Source: Burkholderiales bacterium
GTDB lineage: Bacteria > Pseudomonadota > Gammaproteobacteria > Burkholderiales > Burkholderiaceae_C
Length of the DNA stretch: 8,544 nt
Assembly: GCA_947458895.1 (NCBI GenBank)
Contig: CANHBY010000029.1
Coordinates: 1 to 8,544 of the forward strand
Direction of reading: 5' to 3'
The notes below the pieces were generated by a model. It had not been told where the DNA came from, ran no database searches, and saw only the letters and a list, made by a program, of their open reading frames with translations. Both the position numbers and the translations under genes were made by a program. Shown here one piece after another: positions 1 to 6,300 of the stretch (the stretch's first letter is position 1; each line of letters begins with the position of its first letter).

Positions 1-1
1 T

Positions 2-1465
2 CGTGCTCGGCGGGAGGCCATGGCCGCTGATGTGGTGGTGGTCAATCACCATCTCTTTTTTGCCGACCTCAACCTGCGTGATACCGGGGTGGCCGAGCTC
101 TTGCCCAACATGGAAGCCGTCGTCTTTGACGAGGCGCACCAGTTGGTGGAGGCGGGGGTGCAGTTTCTCGGGGCTCAACTGGGCAGCGCGCAGATGCTTG
201 ATTTCAGCCGCGATGTGCTGCGCCTGGGCAGTGTGCAGGCGCGTGGTTTGCTGCCCTGGGGCGAGTTGGCCGGAGCTTTTGATCTGGCCGTCAAAAATTG
301 GCGTTTGGCTTGTACTGGCGCCCATTTCTCAGCCACGCAAGGGCTGAAGTTGGCCTGGTCCGAGAGGGCGCAAGACCCGGAATTTTGTCTCTGCCTTGCC
401 GGCCTGAGCGAAGCCTTGAGGGCTTTGACTGCGAGCTTGGCCCAGGTGGCTGGAGCATCAGCAGACCTCGGCAAGCTGCTGGAGAGGTCCGAGGGCCTGC
501 TGGCCCGCTCCGAAGCCTTTGAGCAAGAAGCTTCGGCCGATGCGGTTCGATGGATCGAACTCTCTTCGCTTCACGCTCGCATGGTCGAGTCGCCACTCGA
601 CATTCGCCTCACCATGCGTGAGCAAATTGAGGCCCATCCAAAGGCCTGGGTTTTTACCTCGGCCACACTGGGGGATGCCGAGTCGCTGTCATGGTTCACA
701 CAGGCCACTGGGCTTGATGATTCGGTGACCCTGCGTGCCGAGAGCCCGTTTGACTACGCCCAAAACGCCAGGCTTTATGTTCCGAGCAACTTTCCTGCGC
801 CGAGTGATGCTCGCCACTCACAGGCCGTTGCCTCGTTGGCTGCGCGCTGCGCGGTGGCCTTGGGTGGGCGAACCTTTGTGCTGACCACCACGCTTCGTGC
901 CCTGCGCAGTGTGGCCTCGGCATTGCAAACTGAACTGGAGCAGTTCAGTGAAACCTACAAAGTGCTGCAACAGGGCGAGATGCCCAAGCGGCAGTTGCTC
1001 GACGAGTTCTTGTCCACGCCGCGCTGTATCTTGGTGGGCTCACAGAGTTTCTGGGAAGGCATTGATGTGCCAGGTGATGCCCTGCAATGCGTGTTGATTG
1101 ACAAGCTGCCGTTCCCGCCACCTAACGATCCGTTGGTTGAAGCCCGTGTTCGGCGCCTGAAAGAGCAGGGCCGAAATGCATTTGCCGATTTCTTCGTGGC
1201 TGAGGCGGCGGTGTCTTTGAAGCAGGGGGCTGGGCGATTGATTCGCAGCGAAACAGACCAGGGCTTGCTGGTGGTTTGCGACCCACGAATGGCCAAGATG
1301 TCTTATGGCCGAAGGCTGCGATCTGCGCTGCCCCCCATGACGGTTTTGAATTCGGAGTCACAGGCCATGGCCTGGCTGGAGTTCCTCAGCCAGGCCCGCG
1401 CTTGCGAGGGCCTGTTTGAGCCAACCGCATTACCAAAGGCGCCACCAGGCTTTGGGGCCGCCTGA
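2..1465 (+). CDS. ATP-dependent DNA helicase, DinG/YoaA family (5'-truncated by window edge)
   Basis: Superfamily 2 (XPD-like) 5'-3' DNA helicase; relatives act in DNA repair and in resolving blocked replication or R-loops. The frame is open from base 2, so the true start, the Walker A motif and most of the iron-sulfur cysteines lie upstream. Visible in order: the ADVVVVNHHLFFAD stretch just after the Fe-S domain (from about base 26), the Walker B/DEAH box (128-139), the FTSATLG motif (653-673), the SFWEGIDVPGD helicase C-terminal motif (around 1048-1080) with DKLPFPPPNDPL after it, and motif VI QGAGRLIR (1223-1246). The NHHLF and DEAHQL signatures resemble E. coli YoaA more than DinG, but a symbol cannot be fixed from this fragment. 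Its last 36 bp overlap the 3' end of bamD on the other strand. The family call is very secure; the biological role is inferred from relatives. Confidence 0.95.
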   Translation, partial: RARREAMAADVVVVNHHLFFADLNLRDTGVAELLPNMEAVVFDEAHQLVEAGVQFLGAQLGSAQMLDFSRDVLRLGSVQARGLLPWGELAGAFDLAVKNWRLACTGAHFSATQGLKLAWSERAQDPEFCLCLAGLSEALRALTASLAQVAGASADLGKLLERSEGLLARSEAFEQEASADAVRWIELSSLHARMVESPLDIRLTMREQIEAHPKAWVFTSATLGDAESLSWFTQATGLDDSVTLRAESPFDYAQNARLYVPSNFPAPSDARHSQAVASLAARCAVALGGRTFVLTTTLRALRSVASALQTELEQFSETYKVLQQGEMPKRQLLDEFLSTPRCILVGSQSFWEGIDVPGDALQCVLIDKLPFPPPNDPLVEARVRRLKEQGRNAFADFFVAEAAVSLKQGAGRLIRSETDQGLLVVCDPRMAKMSYGRRLRSALPPMTVLNSESQAMAWLEFLSQARACEGLFEPTALPKAPPGFGAA

Positions 1466-2245
1466 GAGGTTCTCGCCAGAGATGTAGAGGCTGTTGGGAA
1501 AATTTTTTTCCAATACGCGTTGAGTGTCGTTGCGCAGGTCGGTCAGTCCCAGTTTGTCGTAGCTGCGAGCCATGATGGCCAGAGCCTCTTCGGCGGCGGG
1601 GGAATCATTGAACTCCTGAACAGCCTGCTGGGCACGGCTGGCAGCCGCCACGAAGGCGCCACGCTTGTAGTAATAGCGTGCCACATGGACCTCATGAACC
1701 GCGAGGGAATTCATGATGTAGTCCATCCGGGTGGTGGCGTCAGCCGCATATTTGGACTCGGGGAATTTCTCTGCCAGTTGCTTGAACGACTGGTACGAGT
1801 CTCGCGAGGCCTGCTGATCCCTTTCGGCCAGGTCTTGGCTGGTCAGTTTGCCAAGAATCCCCAAGTTATCGTTGAAGTTCACCAGCCCCTGAAGGTACAG
1901 TGCGTAGTCAAGCGCCGGGCTGGTGGGGTGGATCTTGATGAACCGCTCAAGGATGGCCAGAGACTGGGCCTTCTCGCCGGCCTTGTTCATCAGGTAGGCG
2001 CGCTCGAGCTGGGCTTGCTGCGACAGCAGGGTGCCCACAGCGCGGCCTTCCAGGCGCTCATAGAGCTTGGAGGCTCGTTCGTAGTTGCCTGCGGCCGCCA
2101 TTTCCTGGGCCTCGTTGGTCAGCTTGTCGGTACTCCAGTCGGCAGTTTCATCATGAGGCGTCGAGCTGCAAGCGCAGACTGTGGCCAGCACCAATGCTGA
2201 GAAGAAGAGCTTTACGCTTGATGAGCGATGCCAGGTGTGTGCCAT
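1430..2245 (-). CDS. bamD: Outer membrane protein assembly factor BamD (lipoprotein)
   Basis: Essential TPR-like lipoprotein of the BAM complex, which folds beta-barrel proteins into the outer membrane; it faces the periplasm and contacts BamA. The chosen start (2245) gives 271 aa, near the usual family length. The N-terminus has Arg7 and Lys12 followed by a hydrophobic run and a lipobox VCA-C, so Cys26 is the likely lipidated residue; LATV-C24 is a poorer match. A Ser/Thr/Asp-rich linker follows, then helical repeats carrying typical BamD features (GNYERASKLYERLEGR, ERFIKIHPTSPALDYALY, a KFPESKYAADA segment and VARYYYKRGAFVAAASRAQ). The frame runs 68 codons further upstream, but that part overlaps rluD on the other strand and has no signal peptide. 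No good Shine-Dalgarno is seen before the ATG. The last codons (WWRLW then TAA) lie inside the convergent helicase gene. Formerly called comL. Confidence 0.95.
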   Translation of the reverse strand: MAHTWHRSSSVKLFFSALVLATVCACSSTPHDETADWSTDKLTNEAQEMAAAGNYERASKLYERLEGRAVGTLLSQQAQLERAYLMNKAGEKAQSLAILERFIKIHPTSPALDYALYLQGLVNFNDNLGILGKLTSQDLAERDQQASRDSYQSFKQLAEKFPESKYAADATTRMDYIMNSLAVHEVHVARYYYKRGAFVAAASRAQQAVQEFNDSPAAEEALAIMARSYDKLGLTDLRNDTQRVLEKNFPNSLYISGENLSGGPKAWWRLW

Positions 2246-2272
2246 GAATTTGAAGTCGCAGACAAGCGACAC

Positions 2273-2277
2273 AGGAG
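2273..2277 (+). promoter_or_regulatory. Shine-Dalgarno that fixes the rluD GTG start
   Basis: AGGAG with a 7-nt spacer to the GTG at 2285. The ATG at 2281 is only 3 nt away and out of frame (it reaches a stop after three codons), and a TGA at 2282-2284 directly precedes the GTG in frame. The first in-frame ATG lies beyond the S4 domain, so GTG is the best start. Confidence 0.75.
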
Positions 2278-2284
2278 TGCATGA

Positions 2285-3274
2285 GTGATTGACGATTATA
2301 GAGAGCCCCTCCTGGAATCCCAGGGTCCAGCTGATGATGAAGACGAACCAACCTATGAGCTGCGGTCTGCCGCAGTCGGCCAGGGCGACCATGCCCAGCG
2401 ACTGGACAAGTTTCTTGCACGGTGGCTGGGCGAGTTTTCTCGCAGTCACCTGCAGGGTCTCATCGAGTCAGGGCATGTCCAAGTGGACGGCGAGGTGGTG
2501 CAGTCTTCATCGCGCAAGCTGGCGGTTCGTCAGCAGGTGTCTGTTGAGCTCGTTCCCACAGCGCAGAGCCTCTCTTTCAAGCCTGAATCGTTGCCACTGA
2601 GCATCGTGTTTGAAGACGAACACATGTTGGTGCTGGACAAACCCTCTGGCCTCGTTGTGCATCCGGCCGCCGGGAATTGGTCGGGAACGTTGCTCAACGG
2701 GCTCTTGGCGCATCACTCTGGCGCGCAACTTCTGCCCCGCGCCGGAATTGTTCATCGCTTAGACAAAGACACCTCAGGACTGATGGTGGTGGGTAAGAGC
2801 CAGATCGCCGTGACCGCCCTGGCTCGGGCCATTGCTGCGCGCGAAGTACATCGGCAGTATGTGGCGATTGCTCATGGCGTCATGCCCATGCCTGAACTTC
2901 AAATTGAGGCCCCGGTGGGGCGTGACCCCCGATCGAGAATCCGCATGGGGGTAGTCTCCAGCGGCAAAGCTGCGCGCACCGATGTCCAGCGTTTGGTGTC
3001 TCAGGGGGGGTATTCAGGAGTTCGATGCACCCTACATACCGGCCGCACCCACCAAATTCGCGTTCACATGGCCAGCAAAGGGTGGCCCTTGATAGGCGAT
3101 GTGCTTTATGGCGGTAAGCCAGCGTTGGGGCTCACAAGGCAAGCCTTGCATGCGGTAAAGCTGGAGCTGGCCCACCCCTGCACCAGCGAATGGCTTTCAT
3201 GGCGGGTGCAGCCACCCCCAGATTTTCGGCAGGCGTGGCAACAAATCGACTCAGCAGATCAATTCTGGGCTTGA
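2285..3274 (+). CDS. rluD: 23S rRNA pseudouridine synthase RluD (1911/1915/1917 type)
   Basis: RluA/RluD-family synthase that isomerises uridines in helix 69 of 23S rRNA, important for subunit joining and termination. The product is 329 aa from a GTG start, close to the 326 aa of E. coli RluD. Order: an acidic N-terminal tail of about 35 residues; an S4 RNA-binding domain (about 37-95, beginning RLDKFLARWL and including GHVQVDGEVV); then the catalytic domain (about 105-310) with LVLDKPSGLVVHPA, the signature HRLDKDTSGL whose Asp160 is the catalytic nucleophile, and the C-terminal TGRTHQIRVHM motif. The S4 domain separates it from RluA, and RluC is normally in a different context. It is divergent from bamD with a 39-bp gap. 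A run of seven G (3004-3010) lies in frame. No clear terminator follows. Confidence 0.95.
   Translation: MIDDYREPLLESQGPADDEDEPTYELRSAAVGQGDHAQRLDKFLARWLGEFSRSHLQGLIESGHVQVDGEVVQSSSRKLAVRQQVSVELVPTAQSLSFKPESLPLSIVFEDEHMLVLDKPSGLVVHPAAGNWSGTLLNGLLAHHSGAQLLPRAGIVHRLDKDTSGLMVVGKSQIAVTALARAIAAREVHRQYVAIAHGVMPMPELQIEAPVGRDPRSRIRMGVVSSGKAARTDVQRLVSQGGYSGVRCTLHTGRTHQIRVHMASKGWPLIGDVLYGGKPALGLTRQALHAVKLELAHPCTSEWLSWRVQPPPDFRQAWQQIDSADQFWA
2295..2300 (-). promoter_or_regulatory. Candidate -10 box for bamD, inside the rluD 5' coding region
   Basis: Read on the minus strand this is a perfect TATAAT, 49 bp upstream of the bamD ATG and within codons 4-6 of rluD. No convincing -35 hexamer sits at 16-18 bp spacing, so the support is one consensus box in the right place. 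If real, the bamD leader would be about 40 nt and its promoter would overlap rluD translation. Confidence 0.4.
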
Positions 3275-3297
3275 TTGAGGAAAAGCAAGGGTACAAT
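3271..3297 (+). promoter_or_regulatory. Candidate sigma70-type promoter after rluD
   Basis: TTGATT (3271-3276, overlapping the rluD stop) and TACAAT (3292-3297) with a 15-bp spacer, slightly short. The -10 is good and the -35 fair. It would start transcription near 3303-3305 and give scpB-rluB a leader of about 225 nt, or drive a small RNA in the gap. Confidence 0.35.
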
Positions 3298-3317
3298 AAG
3301 GTAGTCAGTTAATTTTG

Positions 3318-3444
3318 CTAGACCTGCCGTCTGTGCGTACCTCAACTCGGCTTGAGCCATCGCCAGCGAAATGATCGGTTGCGCTGCAAAGCAGCGGTGT
3401 GTAATTCGCCGAAGCCATCAATCTTGAAAAGATCGTTGTTCTAG
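3318..3444 (+). other. Intergenic region with weak nested dyads (possible structured leader or decayed palindrome)
   Basis: The 254-bp gap 3275-3528 has no gene I recognise. Within it, paired segments nest around one axis: CTAGA (3318-3322) with TCTAG (3440-3444), GGCTT (3349-3353) with AAGCC (3412-3416), GCGAA (3366-3370) with TTCGC (3405-3409), and CGCTG (3382-3386) with CAGCG (3392-3396). Each is only 5 bp, so chance is a real possibility. It does not match 6S, SRP, tmRNA or RNase P RNA as I know them. A run of seven C lies just outside, at 3462-3468. Confidence 0.25.
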
Positions 3445-3494
3445 AGCTGGCCCACATGCGGCCCCCCCTTCTTGCCATTGGGCGAGTGATGCGC

Positions 3495-3511
3495 GACCGG
3501 CGAATCCGGTC
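3495..3511 (+). promoter_or_regulatory. Hairpin abutting the scpB ribosome binding site
   Basis: GACCGG (3495-3500) and CCGGTC (3506-3511) form a perfect 6-bp GC-rich stem with a 5-nt loop. The putative Shine-Dalgarno AAGGA (3512-3516) begins at the next base, 12 nt before the ATG. Such a stem could modulate ribosome access; this is inference from position only. Confidence 0.4.
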
Positions 3512-3528
3512 AAGGAAACTGATACTGC

Positions 3529-4437
3529 ATGAACACCCAGGATGCGAAGCGCGTCCTTGAAACCGCGCTTATCTGTGCACGCGAGCCCATGCCCATGCGG
3601 GACATGCGCACGCTCTTCGATGATCGGCTCAGCGCTGACAGTGTGCGCAGCTTATTGGATGGGCTTCTCCTTGAGTGGCAAGGCCGAGGGGTTGAGTTGG
3701 TCACCTTGTCAACAGGCTGGCGCTTCCAGAGTCGCCCCGAAATGCGAGAGTACCTTGATCGTCTGCATCCCGAAAAGCCCCCGAAATATTCACGAGCCGT
3801 GCTCGAAACCCTCGCCATCATTGCCTACCGGCAGCCTGTCACGCGTGGTGATGTGGAAGATATTCGGGGTGTGGCGGTTAACAGCCAAATCATCAAGCAA
3901 CTTGAAGACCGCAACTGGATCGAAGTCATTGGTCACCGTGAAGCGCCCGGTCGTCCGGCCTTGCTGGCCACCACCAAAACATTCTTGAACGATCTGGGTT
4001 TGAACAGTTTGACCCAGTTGCCTGCCCTTGAAAGTCCTGGCACCCTCGGCCCGCTGAGCATGCTTGAGTCTGAGCTGGAAGGCGCCGAGCCGATTCATAA
4101 AGAACCCCCGCAAAACCTGGAACTGGCGCTTCACAGCCCAGACAGCCTAGTGTCATGTCAGGGCTCAAATGCCGCTTGCTCGCTTGCCCTCAACCCCGAT
4201 GGCGTCGTTGCTTCTCGTCGCCATAGCCCAAGCTATGACTCCTCGTCGCGCCTAGCCAGTGGGCTTGATGGCGGCGCGATCAAACGACATTTGAGCCCTG
4301 ACACGACACTAGCCCCCGAAGAGTCTGCCCAGCAGATCTCTGTGCTCAGCGAGCCGCTACCCCCTGCGGACGAGCTCGCCCCTACAACCGCCCCATTTGA
4401 GGCGGAATCCCTTGGCCCTCTGGAGCCTAAAGTATGA
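3529..4437 (+). CDS. scpB: Segregation and condensation protein ScpB, with C-terminal extension carrying a palindromic insertion
   Basis: ScpB is the winged-helix kleisin-binding subunit of the SMC-ScpAB condensin that organises and segregates the chromosome. The protein is 302 aa. Two winged-helix units fill residues 1-160, with the conserved YSRAVLETLAIIAYRQPVTR core (87-106), DIRGV (111-115) and GRPALLATT (141-149). The start at 3529 is forced: TGA stands in frame at 3520-3522, and MNTQDAKRVLETALI is the familiar beginning. From about residue 168 the tail is acidic, Pro/Ser-rich and probably disordered. Residues 207-261 come from an inverted-repeat element (see 4147-4312) and differ in character: they include both Cys residues of the tail and are rich in Ser, Gly and Arg. 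Without it the tail would read PDSLAPEES and the protein would be 248 aa. The stop overlaps the rluB start (ATGA), suggesting translational coupling. Confidence 0.93.
   Translation: MNTQDAKRVLETALICAREPMPMRDMRTLFDDRLSADSVRSLLDGLLLEWQGRGVELVTLSTGWRFQSRPEMREYLDRLHPEKPPKYSRAVLETLAIIAYRQPVTRGDVEDIRGVAVNSQIIKQLEDRNWIEVIGHREAPGRPALLATTKTFLNDLGLNSLTQLPALESPGTLGPLSMLESELEGAEPIHKEPPQNLELALHSPDSLVSCQGSNAACSLALNPDGVVASRRHSPSYDSSSRLASGLDGGAIKRHLSPDTTLAPEESAQQISVLSEPLPPADELAPTTAPFEAESLGPLEPKV
4147..4312. repeat. 166-bp palindromic (MITE-like) element inserted in frame in scpB
   Basis: The outer arms 4147-4171 and 4288-4312 are reverse complements at 24 of 25 positions, beginning CTAGTGTC and ending GACACTAG. 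Complementarity continues inward at 33 of the first 37 positions, then weakens with small indels. A perfect stem CATAGC (4222-4227) / GCTATG (4232-4237) with loop CCAA closes it. Both the arms and the central stem are symmetric about 4229.5, so this is one dyad rather than two chance hairpins. TA (4148-4149, 4310-4311) or CTAG at both ends may be a target duplication. Removing the unit plus one duplication takes out 162 bp, 54 codons, and the reading frame through it is stop-free. No transposase is encoded. It does not match REP, ERIC or Correia sequences as I remember them. Confidence 0.85.
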
Positions 4438-6236
4438 ACTCTCAAGACCCTACCATCCCCGAAGGCGGCCTGACGCCGGCCACCTTGGACGATCCCGCCG
4501 CTGAGGCACCTGCCGTCAAGACGCGTCGTCCTCGCGCGCGCAAGGTGGCCGAGGTGCCTGCGGGCTTAGCTTCGGCACCTGAGGGGGGTGAGCGTGAAGG
4601 CGTTACGCTTGACGCGCAGGTGGCTGTCCCGGCCCCAGCCGAAGGTGAGCCCGTTGAACAAGAGGCTGCAGCCCGGCCTCGCCGTCGTAAAAAGCCAGAA
4701 GCTGAAGTTCAGGCGCCGGTTGTTGAGCAGGCCGAGGGTGTTCCCGTTGAGGCCGCTGCCGTTGTGCAGGTCGATGGGCCAGAAGACGACTCGGCCGATG
4801 AGGCTGAAGTGATCAGCGCCCCCAGGCCCCAACCTGCAGAGGTGGGCGAGGTGTTTGCGCAAGTGTTGTCGGGTGAGTTTGATGTGGACTCGCCCGAGAT
4901 TCCGCCCATTCCTGCGAAGCGTGTGTTGTTGCCTGATCCTGATGCGCCCAAGCTGCACAAGGTACTGGCCCAGGCAGGCGTAGGCTCTCGCCGAGACATG
5001 GAGCAAATGATCGTCGACGGCCTGATCACTGTGAATGGCCACTCCGCCCACATCGGTCAGCGTATTTCATTTGGCGATCAAATCAAGGTCGATGGCAAAC
5101 CGATCAGGGTCAGCATTGTTCCGCCTCCTCCGCGCATCATTGCTTACCACAAGCCCGCTGGCGAGGTGGTGACCCATGATGATCCTCAGCATCGCCCCAC
5201 CGTGTTCCGCCGTTTGCCTCGCTTGCCAAAGGGCAAGTGGCAGTCTGTGGGCCGCCTTGACCTGAACACCGAGGGCTTGTTGCTGTTCACCAATTCTGGC
5301 GAGCTGGCAAACCAACTCATGCATCCACGCTTTGGCGTTGAGCGTGAATATGCGGTGCGCGTACTGGGTACGCTGGAGCCCGAGGCCAAAGCCAAGTTGT
5401 TGGAGGGGGTCGAGATTGAAGGCCAACAGGCCAGCTTCAAGTCGGTTGAAACAGGTGGCGGTGAGGGCGTGAACCGCTGGTACCGCGTGGTCATCACGGA
5501 GGGGCGTAACCGAGAGGTGCGCAAGCTCTTCGACTCAGTGGGCCTGACTGTGAGCCGATTGATCCGTATCCGTTACGGCACGGTCGTGCTTCCCCATGGC
5601 CTCAAGCGAGGCGCCTGGGTTGATTTGCACACCGATGATGTGCAAATCATTCGCCAGTTGGCTGGCGCAGGCACCCCTCGTTCGGGCCGTGACGGCCGTG
5701 ATTCACGCGACGCACGAGACACCCGTGGGGGTGGTCGAGATGGTGGTCGCGATGTTGTTCGTGATGGCGGCCGAAACCACCGAAACAAGCAGCGCGGCAA
5801 CGATGTTCAACGCCGCAATCAGCCACCCCAGGAACGATTTGCAGAGCGTGGTCAGCAGCAGGTTCGGCAAAATCCGGTGGTCCAGCGGACCGACGAATTT
5901 GAAGACGACTTCGACCCGCGTCAAATCCCTAACCCGCTGGAGCAAACCTTCGACAAGCGCTTTGTTTCGAACCCGCGATCACCAGCTGGTGGCCGGGGCT
6001 TCCGCAATGGCGGGGGCGGTTTTGGCTCGGGTGGCAGTGGCCCGGCGCCATCAGCGGCGCCCAAGAAGGGCGCCCCTCGTGAGCCCGATCCTCTGCAAAC
6101 CTCAGTGGGTTACATCGGCGCAGACGCATTCCACCGCAAAGGGGGGGGCGGTGGCCGCTCCGGTGGTGGAAGCCGTGGCGGGGGTGGGGGCTATGGCGGT
6201 GGCGGTGGCGGTGGCGGTGGCAGACGCGGCCGCTGA
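4434..6236 (+). CDS. rluB: 23S rRNA pseudouridine synthase RluB (2605 type), with long disordered N- and C-terminal extensions
   Basis: RsuA/RluB-family synthase, expected to make pseudouridine 2605 in 23S rRNA. The protein is 600 aa, about twice the catalytic core. Residues 1-160 are Pro/Ala/Glu-rich with basic patches (TRRPRARK, RPRRRKKPE). An S4 domain covers about 173-230 (KLHKVLAQAGVGSRR, then DGLITVNG). The catalytic domain, about 235-400, holds HKPAGEVVTHDD, the signature GRLDLNTEGLLLFTNSGEL with nucleophile Asp276, and EGRNREVRKLFDSVG. From 414 to the end is a low-complexity RNA-binding-like tail: GRD/SRD repeats, a Gln/Arg stretch, then glycine-rich RGG-like segments ending GRRGR. 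Long tails on RluB are common in Burkholderiales, so this is probably normal there. The ATG overlaps the scpB stop. A G8 run (6141-6148) and a GGCGGT repeat lie in the tail. RsuA or RluE is less likely given the size and the scpB neighbour. Confidence 0.95.
   Translation: MNSQDPTIPEGGLTPATLDDPAAEAPAVKTRRPRARKVAEVPAGLASAPEGGEREGVTLDAQVAVPAPAEGEPVEQEAAARPRRRKKPEAEVQAPVVEQAEGVPVEAAAVVQVDGPEDDSADEAEVISAPRPQPAEVGEVFAQVLSGEFDVDSPEIPPIPAKRVLLPDPDAPKLHKVLAQAGVGSRRDMEQMIVDGLITVNGHSAHIGQRISFGDQIKVDGKPIRVSIVPPPPRIIAYHKPAGEVVTHDDPQHRPTVFRRLPRLPKGKWQSVGRLDLNTEGLLLFTNSGELANQLMHPRFGVEREYAVRVLGTLEPEAKAKLLEGVEIEGQQASFKSVETGGGEGVNRWYRVVITEGRNREVRKLFDSVGLTVSRLIRIRYGTVVLPHGLKRGAWVDLHTDDVQIIRQLAGAGTPRSGRDGRDSRDARDTRGGGRDGGRDVVRDGGRNHRNKQRGNDVQRRNQPPQERFAERGQQQVRQNPVVQRTDEFEDDFDPRQIPNPLEQTFDKRFVSNPRSPAGGRGFRNGGGGFGSGGSGPAPSAAPKKGAPREPDPLQTSVGYIGADAFHRKGGGGGRSGGGSRGGGGGYGGGGGGGGGRRGR
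6195..6221 (+). repeat. GGCGGT hexanucleotide tandem repeat in rluB tail
   Basis: Four exact copies of GGCGGT (6195-6218) plus GGC, encoding nine consecutive glycines just before the final RRGR. Copy-number change would stay in frame and only alter the length of the glycine spacer. Confidence 0.85.
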
Positions 6237-6243
6237 GGGCCAA

Positions 6244-6280
6244 CTCCTGATTCGGCCTGAAGTGCCGGCTGAATCAGGGG
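6244..6280 (+). terminator. Strong hairpin after rluB (terminator-like, no U tract)
   Basis: A stem of 14 bp (6244-6257 with 6267-6280, including two G-U pairs) closes a 9-nt loop and starts 7 bp after the rluB stop. Its core CCTGATTC / GAATCAGG is perfect. No T-run follows, so it is not a classic intrinsic terminator. It may protect the 3' end of the scpB-rluB mRNA or work with Rho. Confidence 0.55.
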
Positions 6281-6300
6281 CAAATCACGCCGTAGGGCGC

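Noticed and set aside
1520..2200. 226-codon open frame on the + strand antisense to bamD
   Set aside because: It lies entirely opposite the well-supported bamD gene and looks like a mirror of its codon bias; no recognisable domain.
2246..2449. 68-codon in-frame extension upstream of the bamD ATG
   Set aside because: It overlaps rluD antisense, lacks a signal peptide at its start, and would bury the lipoprotein signal that begins just after 2245.
3004..3010. G7 run in rluD as a frameshift or phase-variable site
   Set aside because: The reading frame and family motifs continue intact on both sides; a single seven-base run is weak evidence of variation.
3275..3528. Known housekeeping RNAs (6S, SRP RNA, tmRNA, tRNA) in the rluD-scpB gap
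   Set aside because: None of their conserved cores as I know them could be found; no tRNA cloverleaf or T-loop GGTTCGA-type motif.
4147..4312. scpB element as a REP, ERIC or Correia repeat
   Set aside because: The arm sequence does not resemble the consensus ends of those families as I remember them; only the architecture is similar.
6186..6232. Possible CRISPR or minisatellite array at the GGCGGT tract
   Set aside because: There are no spacers; it is a plain hexamer repeat coding glycines in rluB.
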